From the NCBI RefSeq assembly GCF_002272745.1, contig NZ_NPBD01000002.1, positions 124,001-188,000 on the forward strand: a stretch of 64,000 nucleotides of DNA, given 5' to 3'. Below are positions 8,181 to 19,154 of the stretch, in pieces. How positions within the stretch are numbered: position 1 is the stretch's first letter; the number at the start of each line of letters is the position of its first letter. The position numbers and the translations under genes were made by a program. The stretch is from Terribacillus saccharophilus. GTDB lineage: Bacteria; Bacillota; Bacilli; Bacillales; Amphibacillaceae. Below the pieces are notes generated by a model. It was not told where the DNA came from. It was given only the letters and a program-made list of their open reading frames with translations, and did not search any database.

Positions 8181-10823
8181 GTGCGATGGTATCAAATTTC
8201 AGCAGAGGAAACAGCTAAACAGACAAATTCCGACACACATAAAGGACTTAGCACAAAGGAAGTAGACCAGCGGCTGAAGCGGGATGGAAAAAATGAATGG
8301 AAAGAAGAAAAAGGAGTTTCCCAGCTTGCGCTATTTTTCGGACAGTTCAAAGACTTTATGGTTCTGGTGCTTCTCGCAGCGACGGTTGTCTCTGGACTAT
8401 TGGGCGAGTATATCGATAGCATTGCCATCCTGCTGATCGTCTTGTTAAATGCGCTAATCGGCTTCTTTCAGGAAAGGAATGCCGAAAAATCTCTCAGCAA
8501 ACTGAAGGAATTAAATGCCCCGATGGCGCGTGTGCTGCGAGATGGACAATGGGCGAAGATATCGTCGGCAGAACTTGTCGTTGGAGATGTCGTATCGTTG
8601 ACTGCAGGTGACCGGGTGCCAGCTGATCTGCGTTTGGTTAGTGTGACAAGTCTGGAAACAGAGGAATCTGCACTCACAGGAGAATCACTGCCAGTTGCTA
8701 AGGTGACGGAGAAATTGCAAGCAGATCAGCTGGGGCCTCAGGATCAGCATAATATTGCATTCATGAGCTCTCTTGTGACGCGGGGCGGTGGTACCGGAAT
8801 CGTCATTGGAACCGGTATGAATACGGCAGTAGGGCAAATTGCTGAACTGCTTGTTGATACAAAGCGAAAGCAGACTCCGCTTGAACGAAGACTGGAGAAG
8901 CTCGGAAAGGTACTTATTGTCATTGCCTTGCTTCTCACTGCATTAACAGTTCTTGCGGGAGTTTACCGGGGGAATCCGTTATACGAGATGCTCATTGCTG
9001 GTGTTTCACTTGCTGTAGCTGTAATCCCGGAAGGCCTACCGGCAATTGTGACGGTCGCTCTTTCACTTGGTGTGCAGCGTATGATCAAACAAAAAGCTAT
9101 CGTCAGACGATTGTCTGCTGTGGAGACTCTTGGCTCAGCTACTGTCATCTGTTCAGATAAAACGGGAACACTTACAGAAAATCAAATGACAGTCAAAGAG
9201 ATTTTCCTTGACGGAAACACCTATACGGTAACAGGGGATGGCTACGATCCATCAGGTGGATTTTACCGAAATGGAAAAGAGACGAAGGAAGAAGCGCTTA
9301 TCCATCTCCTTCGTTATGGGGTCCTGTCGAGCCATGCAAAGGCATTCCGAAAAAAGAAGCGCTGGATGATCGATGGTGATCCGACTGAGGGAGCGCTCGT
9401 TGTCGCTGGGAAGAAAGCGGGAATCGAAGCAGACGACTTGTCCAGCTATAGCATTGAGCATGAAATACCCTTTGACAGTAAACGGAAACGGATGACTGTA
9501 TTGGTCAAGACACCTGAAGGGAAACTGATTGCGATTACGAAAGGCGCGCCTGATGTTTTAATAGAAAAAGCCGCATATCATGGTCAGGAAAAAAAGCCGC
9601 TTGCTGGCAAGGATAAGAAAGCATTGTATGAAGCTGTAGATCAAATGGCTGCTAAAGCGCTGCGGACAATTGCTGTTTGTGTCCGTCACTTCCCGGCAGG
9701 ATATCAGCCGAAAGAAGAAGAGCTGGAAAAAGAAATGATATTTATCGGTCTAAACGGATTGATCGACCCGCCGCGTAAGGAAGCAAAAGATGCAATTATC
9801 GATTGCCGTAAAGCTGGCATTAAGACAATCATGATAACAGGTGATCATGTGAAGACAGCAGCCGCGATTGCCAATATGCTGCATATTCTGCCTCCAGCCG
9901 GCAGAGTCGTAGAAGGCAAGGATCTGGATCGCATGTCAGATGAAGAACTGCAGGCAGAAGTGGATAGTATGTACGTGTTTGCACGTGTGACCCCAGAACA
10001 TAAGCTCAGAATTGTCCAAGCTCTGCAGAATGTCGGTCATATTGTTGCGATGACGGGTGATGGCGTCAATGATGCACCTGCGATCAAAGCAAGCGATATA
10101 GGTATCAGTATGGGTGTTACAGGAACCGATGTTGCCAAAGAAGCCAGTGCACTTGTCTTGATGGACGACAATTTTGCCACTATCAAAGCAGCCATCAAGG
10201 AAGGGCGGACAATCTACTCTAATATAAGAAAGTTTGTGCGCTACTTGCTAGCCTCCAATGTTGGTGAAATCCTGGTGATGCTATTTGCCATGATTCTGGC
10301 ATTGCCAATGCCGTTAGTTCCTATTCAAATCTTATGGGTGAATTTAGTGACAGACGGTCTGCCAGCTATTGCTCTCGGTATGGACAAGGCAGAGGATGAG
10401 GTGATGAAGCAGAAACCGCGTCATCCGAATGAAGGGATCTTTGCCAGGGGTCTTGGTACGAAAATCGTCACCCGAGGTATTCTGATTGGGTCTGTGACAA
10501 TCATTGCTTTCATGCTGATGTATCAAGGAGATCCGGAAAGACTTGTTTATGCGCAGACAACAGCATTTGCTACATTAGTTATGGCACAGCTGATTCACGT
10601 ATTTGACTGCCGCAGTGAAAAATCGGTATTTGCTCGCAATCCTTTCGGGAATGGCTGGCTTATCGGTGCTGTCGTCTCATCTATCGTTTTATTGCTTGCT
10701 GTTATATATGTCAGTCCGCTGCAGCCGATTTTCCATACGACAGACTTAATTATGCGGGATTGGTTGTTGATTATGGGACTAAGTGCTGTTCCTACCGTGC
10801 TCTTCGGTTTTATAAAGAAATAA
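8181..10823 (+). CDS. yloB: Calcium-translocating P-type ATPase
   Basis: An 880-aa P2A-type ATPase. The frame is open far upstream over rqcH, but GTG 8181 is the start: GGGTGGAGG precedes it by 8 bases and the N-terminus WYQISAEETA matches the cation-ATPase N domain. Landmarks are the TGES-type actuator motif (ALTGES), PEGLPAIVT in TM4, the phosphorylation motif DKTGT with Asp326, the KGAPD nucleotide-binding motif and the hinge TGDGVNDAPAIKASDIG. TM5-TM6 carry SNVGEILVML and WVNLVTDGLPA, residues typical of Ca2+ pumps. It exports Ca2+ from the cytoplasm; in B. subtilis YloB is linked to spore Ca2+ and heat resistance. A terminator follows. Confidence 0.93.
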   Translation: MRWYQISAEETAKQTNSDTHKGLSTKEVDQRLKRDGKNEWKEEKGVSQLALFFGQFKDFMVLVLLAATVVSGLLGEYIDSIAILLIVLLNALIGFFQERNAEKSLSKLKELNAPMARVLRDGQWAKISSAELVVGDVVSLTAGDRVPADLRLVSVTSLETEESALTGESLPVAKVTEKLQADQLGPQDQHNIAFMSSLVTRGGGTGIVIGTGMNTAVGQIAELLVDTKRKQTPLERRLEKLGKVLIVIALLLTALTVLAGVYRGNPLYEMLIAGVSLAVAVIPEGLPAIVTVALSLGVQRMIKQKAIVRRLSAVETLGSATVICSDKTGTLTENQMTVKEIFLDGNTYTVTGDGYDPSGGFYRNGKETKEEALIHLLRYGVLSSHAKAFRKKKRWMIDGDPTEGALVVAGKKAGIEADDLSSYSIEHEIPFDSKRKRMTVLVKTPEGKLIAITKGAPDVLIEKAAYHGQEKKPLAGKDKKALYEAVDQMAAKALRTIAVCVRHFPAGYQPKEEELEKEMIFIGLNGLIDPPRKEAKDAIIDCRKAGIKTIMITGDHVKTAAAIANMLHILPPAGRVVEGKDLDRMSDEELQAEVDSMYVFARVTPEHKLRIVQALQNVGHIVAMTGDGVNDAPAIKASDIGISMGVTGTDVAKEASALVLMDDNFATIKAAIKEGRTIYSNIRKFVRYLLASNVGEILVMLFAMILALPMPLVPIQILWVNLVTDGLPAIALGMDKAEDEVMKQKPRHPNEGIFARGLGTKIVTRGILIGSVTIIAFMLMYQGDPERLVYAQTTAFATLVMAQLIHVFDCRSEKSVFARNPFGNGWLIGAVVSSIVLLLAVIYVSPLQPIFHTTDLIMRDWLLIMGLSAVPTVLFGFIKK

Positions 10824-10828
10824 ATTAG

Positions 10829-10866
10829 AAGCATGCTGCTAAGCAACATAGGCAGCATGCTTTTCT
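10829..10866 (+). terminator. Terminator after yloB
   Basis: An 11-bp stem AAGCATGCTGC (10829-10839) pairs with its complement at 10852-10862, followed by TTTTCTG. Confidence 0.8.
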
Positions 10867-10944
10867 GTTTCCCGCATTCTTGATACAGGACAAACTGCCT
10901 TGATTCTGATACACTGTGACTACTAAAAAACCGGAGGGATTAGC

Positions 10945-11823
10945 TTGACAAAAAGCATGACAGGGTATGGCAGGAGTGTGGCATCCGGAAACAGCCTCAC
11001 GGTCACAGCGGAATTGAAAGGTGTCAACTCCAGATACTTGGATATCAAATGCAAGCTGTCGAAAGCGGCTGCTTTTCTTGAAACGTCTTTAAAGGATCAG
11101 CTGCAGCAGTCTGTCGGCAGAGGCAAGCTGGAACTAATAGTGGATATTGACGGCGGAGGTTTGCGAAAACGCGAATTATCCATTGATTGGGAATTAGCTG
11201 AGGAATATATGGTTAAGCTGAGAGCTATACGATCCGCTTTTGATCTTCGTGGAGAAATTACGATTGATACACTGCTGTCTCAATCTGCAGATATCCTTAT
11301 GGAAGAAGCACAGCCAGAGCTGACAGAACTGCCGGACTTGGTGGAAAAGGCTCTTCAAGGCGCATTAGAAGCCTTCATTCAAATGCGTACAGCAGAAGGC
11401 AGTGCTTTAGCAAAGGATATCCAAAATAGGATGAACGACATCCAAACGATGCTGAAGCAACTGGCAGAGCTACGGCCGCAGGTGATGGAAGCATACAAGC
11501 GGCGCATCGAGGATAGGATAACCAGCTACGTTGATGTTGGATTGCCGGAAAACAGCCGTCTGTATCAGGAAATAGCGCTGCTGGCTGAAAAGGGTGATAT
11601 AACGGAAGAGCTCATCCGATTAGAGAGTCATTTAAATCAGCTTGCTATAAACCTGGAGAAGACAGGGCCTGTGGGCAGGACATGTGATTTTATCCTGCAG
11701 GAGATGCAGAGGGAAGTAAATACGATTGGCTCCAAATCGACAGCTTCCTCTATCAGTATAATCGTAGTAAGCATGAAATCAGAGCTGGAGAAAATAAAAG
11801 AGCAAGTGCAAAATATAGAATAG
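10945..11823 (+). CDS. yloC: YicC/YloC family endoribonuclease
   Basis: A 292-aa protein starting at TTG 10945, six bases after GGAGGG; the first ATG (10957) would be too far from that site and would remove the conserved lead-in to MTGYGR. Family features are the N-terminal SMTGYGR, an ELKGVNSRYLDIK strand, and the C-terminal block RTCDFILQEMQREVNTIGSK. E. coli YicC and relatives are RNases that cleave structured RNA. In Bacillaceae the gene always leads the remA-gmk-rpoZ cluster, as here. Confidence 0.9.
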   Translation: MTKSMTGYGRSVASGNSLTVTAELKGVNSRYLDIKCKLSKAAAFLETSLKDQLQQSVGRGKLELIVDIDGGGLRKRELSIDWELAEEYMVKLRAIRSAFDLRGEITIDTLLSQSADILMEEAQPELTELPDLVEKALQGALEAFIQMRTAEGSALAKDIQNRMNDIQTMLKQLAELRPQVMEAYKRRIEDRITSYVDVGLPENSRLYQEIALLAEKGDITEELIRLESHLNQLAINLEKTGPVGRTCDFILQEMQREVNTIGSKSTASSISIIVVSMKSELEKIKEQVQNIE

Positions 11824-11885
11824 TATTGAGTTTGGTTTAAGATATAACTATAATGAATAAGATATGGTTTAATTGATGATAAAGG

Positions 11886-11891
11886 TATAAT
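11886..11891 (+). promoter_or_regulatory. Possible -10 element upstream of remA
   Basis: A perfect TATAAT hexamer lies in the 177-base gap between yloC and remA, but the region 17 bases upstream is a poor -35. A promoter here would put a 100-base leader in front of remA. Weak evidence. Confidence 0.3.
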
Positions 11892-12000
11892 GATAAGAAG
11901 ATGCTTCTATTAATTAGAGCTGTAGAGCGGATTCTCATGACATTATAAGTAGTTTGAAACGCCAGTCAAAAGAGCAGTACAGCAAGAAGGGAGAAGCAAG

Positions 12001-12890
<890 letters not shown>

Positions 12891-12891
12891 T

Positions 12892-13089
12892 ATGATGTTA
12901 GAACCGTCTATTGATAAACTACAGGAAAAAATTTATTCGAAATACACACTGGTTACTTTGTCGTCGCAACGTGCGCGTCAGCTGCAGGAAACGAAGACAT
13001 CTAAAATTGCAAACCCGAAATCATTTAAATACGTTGGTATTGCTCTGGAAGAAATCCAAGCAGATAAATTGGAATATACAGAAGAATAA
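12892..13089 (+). CDS. rpoZ: RNA polymerase omega subunit
   Basis: A 65-aa protein, MMLEPSIDKL onward, beginning 1 base after the gmk stop. GGAGG at 12878-12882 lies 9 bases before the first of two adjacent ATG codons; starting at the second (12895) would drop one Met. Conserved segments are SKYTLVTLSSQRARQL and FKYVGIALEEI. Omega assists folding and assembly of the beta' subunit of RNA polymerase. Confidence 0.94.
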   Translation: MMLEPSIDKLQEKIYSKYTLVTLSSQRARQLQETKTSKIANPKSFKYVGIALEEIQADKLEYTEE

Positions 13090-13188
13090 AAGGTGAGGAT
13101 GCCAGGTGCATCCGATGGAGATGCCCTCGCGATGGTGAACACCAAGCGGGGGTTTCTTTCTTATTGTGCATCAGGAGGGGGAAGTGAA

Positions 13189-14397
13189 ATGAATTTAGCT
13201 GGAAAGACAATTTGTCTGGGAGTTTCCGGAGGCATCGCTGCATATAAGGCATGCGCATTGACGAGCAAACTGACACAGAAGGGTGCAGATGTTCATGTCA
13301 TCATGACAAAACATGCAGCAGAATTTGTGACACCGCTCACGTTCCAGGCGTTATCCCGTAACCCGGTATATACCGATACCTTTGATGAAAAACATCCTGA
13401 AAAAATTGCTCATATAGATTTAGCAGATAAGGCAGACCTATTCCTGCTTGCGCCAGCGACCGCTAACCTGATAGGAAAGCTTGCTGCAGGTATAGCAGAC
13501 GATATGCTGACGACTACATTGCTTGCAACAGAGGCACCTGTCTACATCGCGCCTGCCATGAACGTTCATATGTACGCGCATCCCGCAGTAATCCGTAATA
13601 TGCAGCAGCTGGTTGACTGGGGTTACCACTTTATCGAGCCAGAAGCTGGTTATCTAGCTTGTGGATATGTTGGTAAGGGCAGGCTGGAGGAGCCGGAATC
13701 CATTATCCGAATCCTGGAAGAAAGAACAGAGCCCGAGCGTGATCTGGAAGGTAAACGCGTGTTAGTAACGGCTGGACCGACTCAGGAAACAATTGATCCT
13801 GTCCGTTTCTTTACGAACCACTCCTCAGGTAAAATGGGCTATGCTGTGGCAGAAGCCGCTGCTAAACGCGGAGCAGATGTGACGCTTGTGAGCGGACCAT
13901 CACAGTTAACTACGCCTCTTGGGGTAAAACGAATAGATGTTACAAGTGCCCAGGAGATGCTGGATCAGGTACTGATAGTATACGGTGAGCAGGATATCGT
14001 CATCAAAGCTGCAGCTGTAGCTGATTATCGGCCAGTACAAACATTTGACTCTAAGGTGAAAAAACAGGATGGAAACTTGTCCATTGAAATGGAACGGACT
14101 ACCGATATACTTCTGACACTTGGACAGCGGAAGCAGCATCAGTTCCTTGTCGGTTTTGCTGCAGAGACAAATGATGCTGTAGCGTATGGCAAAGGAAAGC
14201 TCGAGCGGAAGCATTTAGATGCCATTTGTGTGAACACAGTCGGGAAGACAGGCGCAGGATTTCAATCCGACACCAATGAAGTGATTTACTTAAATAGAGA
14301 AGGCAAGGAACAGCATCTGCCCTCTGATACTAAAAAACAGATTGCCCACCGGATTCTGGATGAGATTGTAGAAGATATGGAGGCTGACAGAAAATGA
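13189..14397 (+). CDS. coaBC: Bifunctional phosphopantothenoylcysteine decarboxylase / phosphopantothenate-cysteine ligase
   Basis: A 402-aa fusion. The start is ATG 13189 behind AGGAGGGGG; an open frame upstream to 13093 encodes no conserved residues. The N-terminal CoaC flavoprotein half has GVSGGIAAYKA, the PAMNVHM substrate motif and the Cys of GYLACGYVGKGR. The C-terminal CoaB half begins near residue 188 (KRVLVTAGPTQETIDPVRF) and has the CTP-dependent ligase block KAAAVADYRP. Together they convert 4'-phosphopantothenate and cysteine to 4'-phosphopantetheine in CoA synthesis. It overlaps priA by 4 bases, implying translational coupling. Confidence 0.96.
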   Translation: MNLAGKTICLGVSGGIAAYKACALTSKLTQKGADVHVIMTKHAAEFVTPLTFQALSRNPVYTDTFDEKHPEKIAHIDLADKADLFLLAPATANLIGKLAAGIADDMLTTTLLATEAPVYIAPAMNVHMYAHPAVIRNMQQLVDWGYHFIEPEAGYLACGYVGKGRLEEPESIIRILEERTEPERDLEGKRVLVTAGPTQETIDPVRFFTNHSSGKMGYAVAEAAAKRGADVTLVSGPSQLTTPLGVKRIDVTSAQEMLDQVLIVYGEQDIVIKAAAVADYRPVQTFDSKVKKQDGNLSIEMERTTDILLTLGQRKQHQFLVGFAAETNDAVAYGKGKLERKHLDAICVNTVGKTGAGFQSDTNEVIYLNREGKEQHLPSDTKKQIAHRILDEIVEDMEADRK

Positions 14398-16796
14398 ACA
14401 TCGCGAAGGTTGTTGTTGACGTCCCGGCCAGTCAGACCGACCGCGTGTATGATTATTTGATTCCTGAAAAACTGATTAACGTACTCCAGCCGGGGATGCG
14501 TGTCATCGTACCATTCGGAAATCGTCGCATCATGGGTTTCGTCCTGGAGATCAGCAGTTCTGCTGAAGTGGACAAGCTAAAGGAAATTCAGGAAACGATG
14601 GATTTGCTTCCGGCACTAACCCCTGAATTGCTTGATTTAGGAGTATGGATGGGGGAGCAGACATTAAGCTTCCATATCACCGCCCTCCAGGCAATGCTGC
14701 CGCAAGCGATGAAGGCGACATATCAGAAAGTACTTGTTCGGACTGGGAATATACCAGAAGCATTGCTGCCGTTATTTCAGGAAGAAGATACGAGCATGTA
14801 CGAGCAATTCGAGCATAGCGGTGTTCCTTTATCGGTTCTGCAGCAGACAATCAAAGCAGGTCAAATAGAACTGCGTTATCAAGTCAACTCGAAGGAAACA
14901 AAGAAAACAATCCGTATGATTGATGCAGACAAGTCTGTTGAAGAACTGCAAGAGGCATTAGGCAATGTGAACGCTCGCGCCATGAAACAAAGAGCGCTCC
15001 TTGAGCATTTCATTGAAGAGCCAGGGCAGATTGCGCAGAAACATCTGCTTGAAATGAATGAGACGACAGGCTCTACACTTAAGCCCTTGCTGGATGCTGG
15101 ATTACTTCGGTCATATGATAAAGAAGTACTCCGTGATCCATACAAGGATAAGGAAATTGAACGTACGAAACCCTTGCAGCTTTCGGATTCACAGGCGAAG
15201 TCTCTTGAACCGATACTTGAAAGCATCAAGTCGGAAGCGCATGAAGTCTTTCTTCTGCATGGCGTTACCGGAAGCGGAAAGACAGAAGTATATTTGCAGG
15301 CAATTCAGCAGGTGCTGGAAAAAGGGCAGGAAGCGATTGTTCTTGTTCCTGAAATCGCACTTACTCCCCAGACAGTCAACCGATTCAAAGGAAGATTTGG
15401 CTCTGAAGTTGCTGTGCTGCACAGTGCTTTATCAGCTGGTGAGAAGTACGATGAATGGCGAAAGATCCAGCGCAAGCAAGTTAAAGTAGCCGTCGGCGCC
15501 AGATCCGCCATTTTTGCGCCCTTTGAAAATTTGGGAATCATCATCATAGATGAAGAACATGAAACGAGTTACAAGCAGGAAGATCACCCGAAATATCATG
15601 CCCGCGATATCGCTGTTTTCCGAGGGGAATATCATCATGCCCCAGTTGTTCTTGGCAGTGCAACACCTTCGCTCGAATCATATGCTAGAGCTGAAAAAGG
15701 CGTCTACCATATGCTGGAGCTTCCGGAGCGCGTGAATCATGCTTCGATGCCTGACTATCAAATCATCGATATGCGGGATGAGCTGCATGCGGGCAACCGG
15801 TCGATCTTCGCGCGAGAATTGCTGGAACAGATGAAAGAACGCATTCGTAAAAAAGAACAGATAGTTCTCTTCTTAAACCGGCGCGGCTACAGCACATTTG
15901 TCATGTGCCGCGACTGCGGGCATACAGTGGAATGCCCGCATTGCGATATAACACTCACATACCACAGAAGCAGTGAGCAGCTAAAATGCCATTATTGCGG
16001 CTACGAAGAGCAAATGCCTTCCATCTGCCCAGCTTGTGAAAGTGATACGATACGTTATTTTGGTACAGGTACACAAAAAGTAGAAGAATCGCTCACACAA
16101 CTGCTGCCGGAAGCTCGTGTCATTCGAATGGATGTTGATACGACAAGGCGGAAAGGTGCGCATGAAAAGCTGCTTGGAGCATTTGGCAGAGGCGAAGCGG
16201 ATATACTGCTTGGTACCCAGATGATTGCAAAAGGATTGGATTTCGAAAGAGTGACGCTTGTAGGGGTCCTGGCTGCAGACTCTATGCTGCATTTGCCTGA
16301 TTTTCGTGCTGCAGAAAAGACGTTCCAATTGCTGACACAGGTGAGCGGACGAGCTGGTCGGCACAGTCTGCCTGGGGAAGTAATCATACAAACATATTCT
16401 CCGGAACATTACAGCGTTGAACTTGCAGCAGCAGGGGATTATCGTCCATTTTTCCAGACGGAAATGCAAACACGCAGAGCTTTTCAATATCCGCCTTATT
16501 ATTATCTGGCTTTATTGACGGTCAGTCACCAGAACCAGGTGAAAGCAATGCAGACGACACAGACGATTGTACAGCTGCTCCAGAAGCACTTGTCCGATCA
16601 AGTCCGAATACTCGGACCTACTCCATCGCCTCTGGCGCGGATCAAAGATAGATATCGCTTCCAGTGCATGGTAAAATACAAAAACGAACCGAACCTTCGG
16701 GATGTGATCAGGAGAATCCTTCATCACTACGAAGATGCGCGGAAAAAAGAAGATTTGCAAATACATGTTGATTTACAGCCGTATTCGCTCATGTAG
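14394..16796 (+). CDS. priA: Primosomal protein N' (PriA helicase)
   Basis: An 800-aa SF2 helicase starting at ATGA over the coaBC stop. An N-terminal 3'-DNA-binding domain precedes Walker A GVTGSGKTE (about residue 287) and the DEEH box (IIIIDEEHETSYKQ). Eight cysteines in four pairs (CRDC, CPHC, CHYC, CPAC) form the zinc-binding insertion. PriA restarts stalled replication forks by loading DnaD/DnaB/DnaI in Bacilli. In B. subtilis def and fmt follow; here fmt follows directly, only 17 bases downstream. Confidence 0.96.
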   Translation: MNIAKVVVDVPASQTDRVYDYLIPEKLINVLQPGMRVIVPFGNRRIMGFVLEISSSAEVDKLKEIQETMDLLPALTPELLDLGVWMGEQTLSFHITALQAMLPQAMKATYQKVLVRTGNIPEALLPLFQEEDTSMYEQFEHSGVPLSVLQQTIKAGQIELRYQVNSKETKKTIRMIDADKSVEELQEALGNVNARAMKQRALLEHFIEEPGQIAQKHLLEMNETTGSTLKPLLDAGLLRSYDKEVLRDPYKDKEIERTKPLQLSDSQAKSLEPILESIKSEAHEVFLLHGVTGSGKTEVYLQAIQQVLEKGQEAIVLVPEIALTPQTVNRFKGRFGSEVAVLHSALSAGEKYDEWRKIQRKQVKVAVGARSAIFAPFENLGIIIIDEEHETSYKQEDHPKYHARDIAVFRGEYHHAPVVLGSATPSLESYARAEKGVYHMLELPERVNHASMPDYQIIDMRDELHAGNRSIFARELLEQMKERIRKKEQIVLFLNRRGYSTFVMCRDCGHTVECPHCDITLTYHRSSEQLKCHYCGYEEQMPSICPACESDTIRYFGTGTQKVEESLTQLLPEARVIRMDVDTTRRKGAHEKLLGAFGRGEADILLGTQMIAKGLDFERVTLVGVLAADSMLHLPDFRAAEKTFQLLTQVSGRAGRHSLPGEVIIQTYSPEHYSVELAAAGDYRPFFQTEMQTRRAFQYPPYYYLALLTVSHQNQVKAMQTTQTIVQLLQKHLSDQVRILGPTPSPLARIKDRYRFQCMVKYKNEPNLRDVIRRILHHYEDARKKEDLQIHVDLQPYSLM

Positions 16797-16813
16797 GAAA
16801 GGAGCTTTTTTGA

Positions 16814-17764
16814 ATGAAACGAATCGTATTCATGGGTACACCAGATTTTGCAGTACCCGTACTTAAACAGCTGACAGAGGAAGATTGCGAGGTGGTGCTC
16901 GTTGTCACCCAGCCTGACCGCCCGAAAGGCCGCAAGCGTATCCTCACCAGCTCACCTGTGAAGGAGGAAGCTCTAAAGCACGGAATACCGGTTTATCAGC
17001 CGGAAAAAATCAAGCAGAGTTATGAAGAAATCTTTTCCTATGAGCCGGATTTGATCGTAACGGCTGCGTTTGGGCAAATATTGCCGAAGGAGCTGCTTGA
17101 TTATCCGCAATTTGGATCTATTAATGTTCATGCTAGTTTGCTGCCAGAACTTCGCGGCGGTGCTCCGATCCATTATGCCATTCAGCAAGGAAAAGCTGAG
17201 ACTGGCGTTACTATCATGTATATGGTTGAGAAACTGGATGCCGGCGATATGCTGCTTCAGCGTTCGGTACCTATTACAATGCAGGATCATGTAGGAACGA
17301 TGCATGATAAATTAGCAACGCTTGGAGCGGAAATGGTTCATGATATTCTTCCAGATATCTTTTCTCGTTCCGTGAATGCAATCAAACAGGACGAAGAGAA
17401 AGTTACATTTGCTCCAACAATCAAACGCGAGCAAGAAGTAATTGATTGGAACCGTTCAAACTGGGAAGTTTTCAATCATATCCGAGGCATGCATCCATGG
17501 CCGGTGGCTTTCACAACCTACATGGACAAGCCTTTCAAGATATGGTGGAGTGAACTTCTGGATCGTGAATATGATGGAGCACCAGGTGAGATTGCTAGCA
17601 TTGAAGCCGATGGCATTATCGTAGTTTGCGGGAACAATACAGCAGTCAAATTAACACAGGTACAGCCAGCGGGTAAAAAGCAAATGACTGCAGCAGATTA
17701 TTTGCGTGGTGTCGGTAAAGAAATGCAAGCTGGAGAAAGGTTGGGCCAGCATGAAGAAGTATGA
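16814..17764 (+). CDS. fmt: Methionyl-tRNA formyltransferase
   Basis: A 316-aa protein with GAAAGGAG upstream of ATG 16814. The N-terminal formyltransferase domain shows [11 protein letters not shown], the folate-site motif [14 protein letters not shown] and the active-site set AAFGQILP, with an OB-fold C-terminal domain. It formylates the initiator Met-tRNA using 10-formyl-THF. The peptide deformylase gene that normally precedes it in this cluster is absent. It overlaps rsmB by 14 bases. Confidence 0.96.
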   Translation: MKRIVFMGTPDFAVPVLKQLTEEDCEVVLVVTQPDRPKGRKRILTSSPVKEEALKHGIPVYQPEKIKQSYEEIFSYEPDLIVTAAFGQILPKELLDYPQFGSINVHASLLPELRGGAPIHYAIQQGKAETGVTIMYMVEKLDAGDMLLQRSVPITMQDHVGTMHDKLATLGAEMVHDILPDIFSRSVNAIKQDEEKVTFAPTIKREQEVIDWNRSNWEVFNHIRGMHPWPVAFTTYMDKPFKIWWSELLDREYDGAPGEIASIEADGIIVVCGNNTAVKLTQVQPAGKKQMTAADYLRGVGKEMQAGERLGQHEEV

Positions 17765-19094
17765 ACTCCGTGATACAGCAGTCACATTGTTATCTCGTAT
17801 TGGAGATCAGGGCGGCTACAGTCATTTGCTGCTGGATCAAACGATCCGGAATAAAGGTTTTGACAGCAGAGATACAGGCCTGCTAACCGAAATCGTTTAT
17901 GGAACATTATCTTATAAACTGACATTAGAGTATTTTCTTCGTCACTTTGTATCAAAGAAATTGGAATCATGGGCGAAATGGCTTTTATTATCCGCTTTCT
18001 ATCAAATGTACGTATTGGACAGGGTGCCTGACCATGCTGTTATCCACGAATCTGTTGAAATTGCAAAGCAGCGAGGCCATAAAGGTATCGCATCGCTTGT
18101 AAATGCTGTTCTGCGTAATGCACAGCGAAAAGGATTCCCTAAATTGGATGACATCCAAGACCCAGCCGAGCGTATTTCGCTGGAAACGAGTCACCCGAAA
18201 TGGCTTGTCGAGCGATGGATTGCGCAATACGGAGAGAAGACAGCCCGCGAAATGTGTGCCGTAAACCAAGTGGAGAAACCAATAAGTGTGCGCGTACAGC
18301 CAATGCTGATTACACGCGATGAAGCGATGGAAGAACTGGAGTCCCAAGGATTTACTGTCCGTCCTTCCAGCATCAATCCGCAAGGGATCATCGTAGAAGA
18401 TGGGAACATCCTGAAAAGTGATTTGTTCCTTTCCAATCAAGTGACTGTCCAAGATCAGACGAGTATGCTTGCTGGTCAGATGGTTGATGCAACAGCCGGT
18501 ATGACTGTGCTGGATGCATGCAGTGCACCGGGCGGAAAGACGACACATATTGCAGAAACGATGGAGAATGAGGGCAAGCTTTATGCGTACGATCTGCATG
18601 CCAAGAAAGCGAAGCAGGTACAGCAGAAAGCCGAGAAGCTGAAGCTGACAATCATTGAAGCCGATCAGGCAGATGCACGCAACTTACATGAGCGGCACCA
18701 ACCAGAGAGCTTCGATCGTATTTTACTTGATGCACCTTGCTCTGGATTGGGCGTACTCAGAGGGAAACCGGATATCAAGTACCATAAATCGGAACAAGAC
18801 GTCTTATCACTTGCTTCCATTCAGGCTGATCTGCTTGAACAGGTAGCGCCGCTATTGAAAAAAGACGGAAAGCTAGTCTACAGTACTTGTACAGTGGATC
18901 AAGCAGAAAATGAACAAGTAGTCCGAGCTTTTCTTGAGCAGCATCCGGATTTTGAAGTGGATCCAGAATTCCAGAACGATTTGCCGCAAGCAGTTAAGAA
19001 AGCCCCTGGTCTTACCGATGCTGGTTTGCAAGTATTCCCGCAGGATTTTAATACCGATGGCTTTTTCCTTGTCCGACTTGTTAGAAAAGGGTAA
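17751..19094 (+). CDS. rsmB: 16S rRNA (cytosine-967-C5) methyltransferase RsmB
   Basis: A 447-aa protein, the same length as the B. subtilis enzyme. The start is ATG 17751, inside the end of fmt. An N-terminal NusB-like helical domain (residues 1-140) precedes the Rossmann methyltransferase domain with the SAM motif [16 protein letters not shown]. Both catalytic-type cysteines are present, in [15 protein letters not shown] and [12 protein letters not shown]. It places m5C at position 967 of 16S rRNA. rlmN, its usual downstream neighbour, is missing. Confidence 0.95.
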   Translation: MKKYELRDTAVTLLSRIGDQGGYSHLLLDQTIRNKGFDSRDTGLLTEIVYGTLSYKLTLEYFLRHFVSKKLESWAKWLLLSAFYQMYVLDRVPDHAVIHESVEIAKQRGHKGIASLVNAVLRNAQRKGFPKLDDIQDPAERISLETSHPKWLVERWIAQYGEKTAREMCAVNQVEKPISVRVQPMLITRDEAMEELESQGFTVRPSSINPQGIIVEDGNILKSDLFLSNQVTVQDQTSMLAGQMVDATAGMTVLDACSAPGGKTTHIAETMENEGKLYAYDLHAKKAKQVQQKAEKLKLTIIEADQADARNLHERHQPESFDRILLDAPCSGLGVLRGKPDIKYHKSEQDVLSLASIQADLLEQVAPLLKKDGKLVYSTCTVDQAENEQVVRAFLEQHPDFEVDPEFQNDLPQAVKKAPGLTDAGLQVFPQDFNTDGFFLVRLVRKG

Positions 19095-19154
19095 GAAATG
19101 TGGTAGGATAAATTTGGAGCAGCAAACAGACTGCATATAGATGAGGTGAGAAGC

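Noticed and set aside
13093..13188. N-terminal extension of coaBC to an upstream GTG
   Set aside because: The added residues are not conserved, and a strong ribosome site sits right before ATG 13189.
17988..18599. 203-codon antisense ORF inside rsmB
   Set aside because: Composition reflects the opposite strand of rsmB; no independent support.
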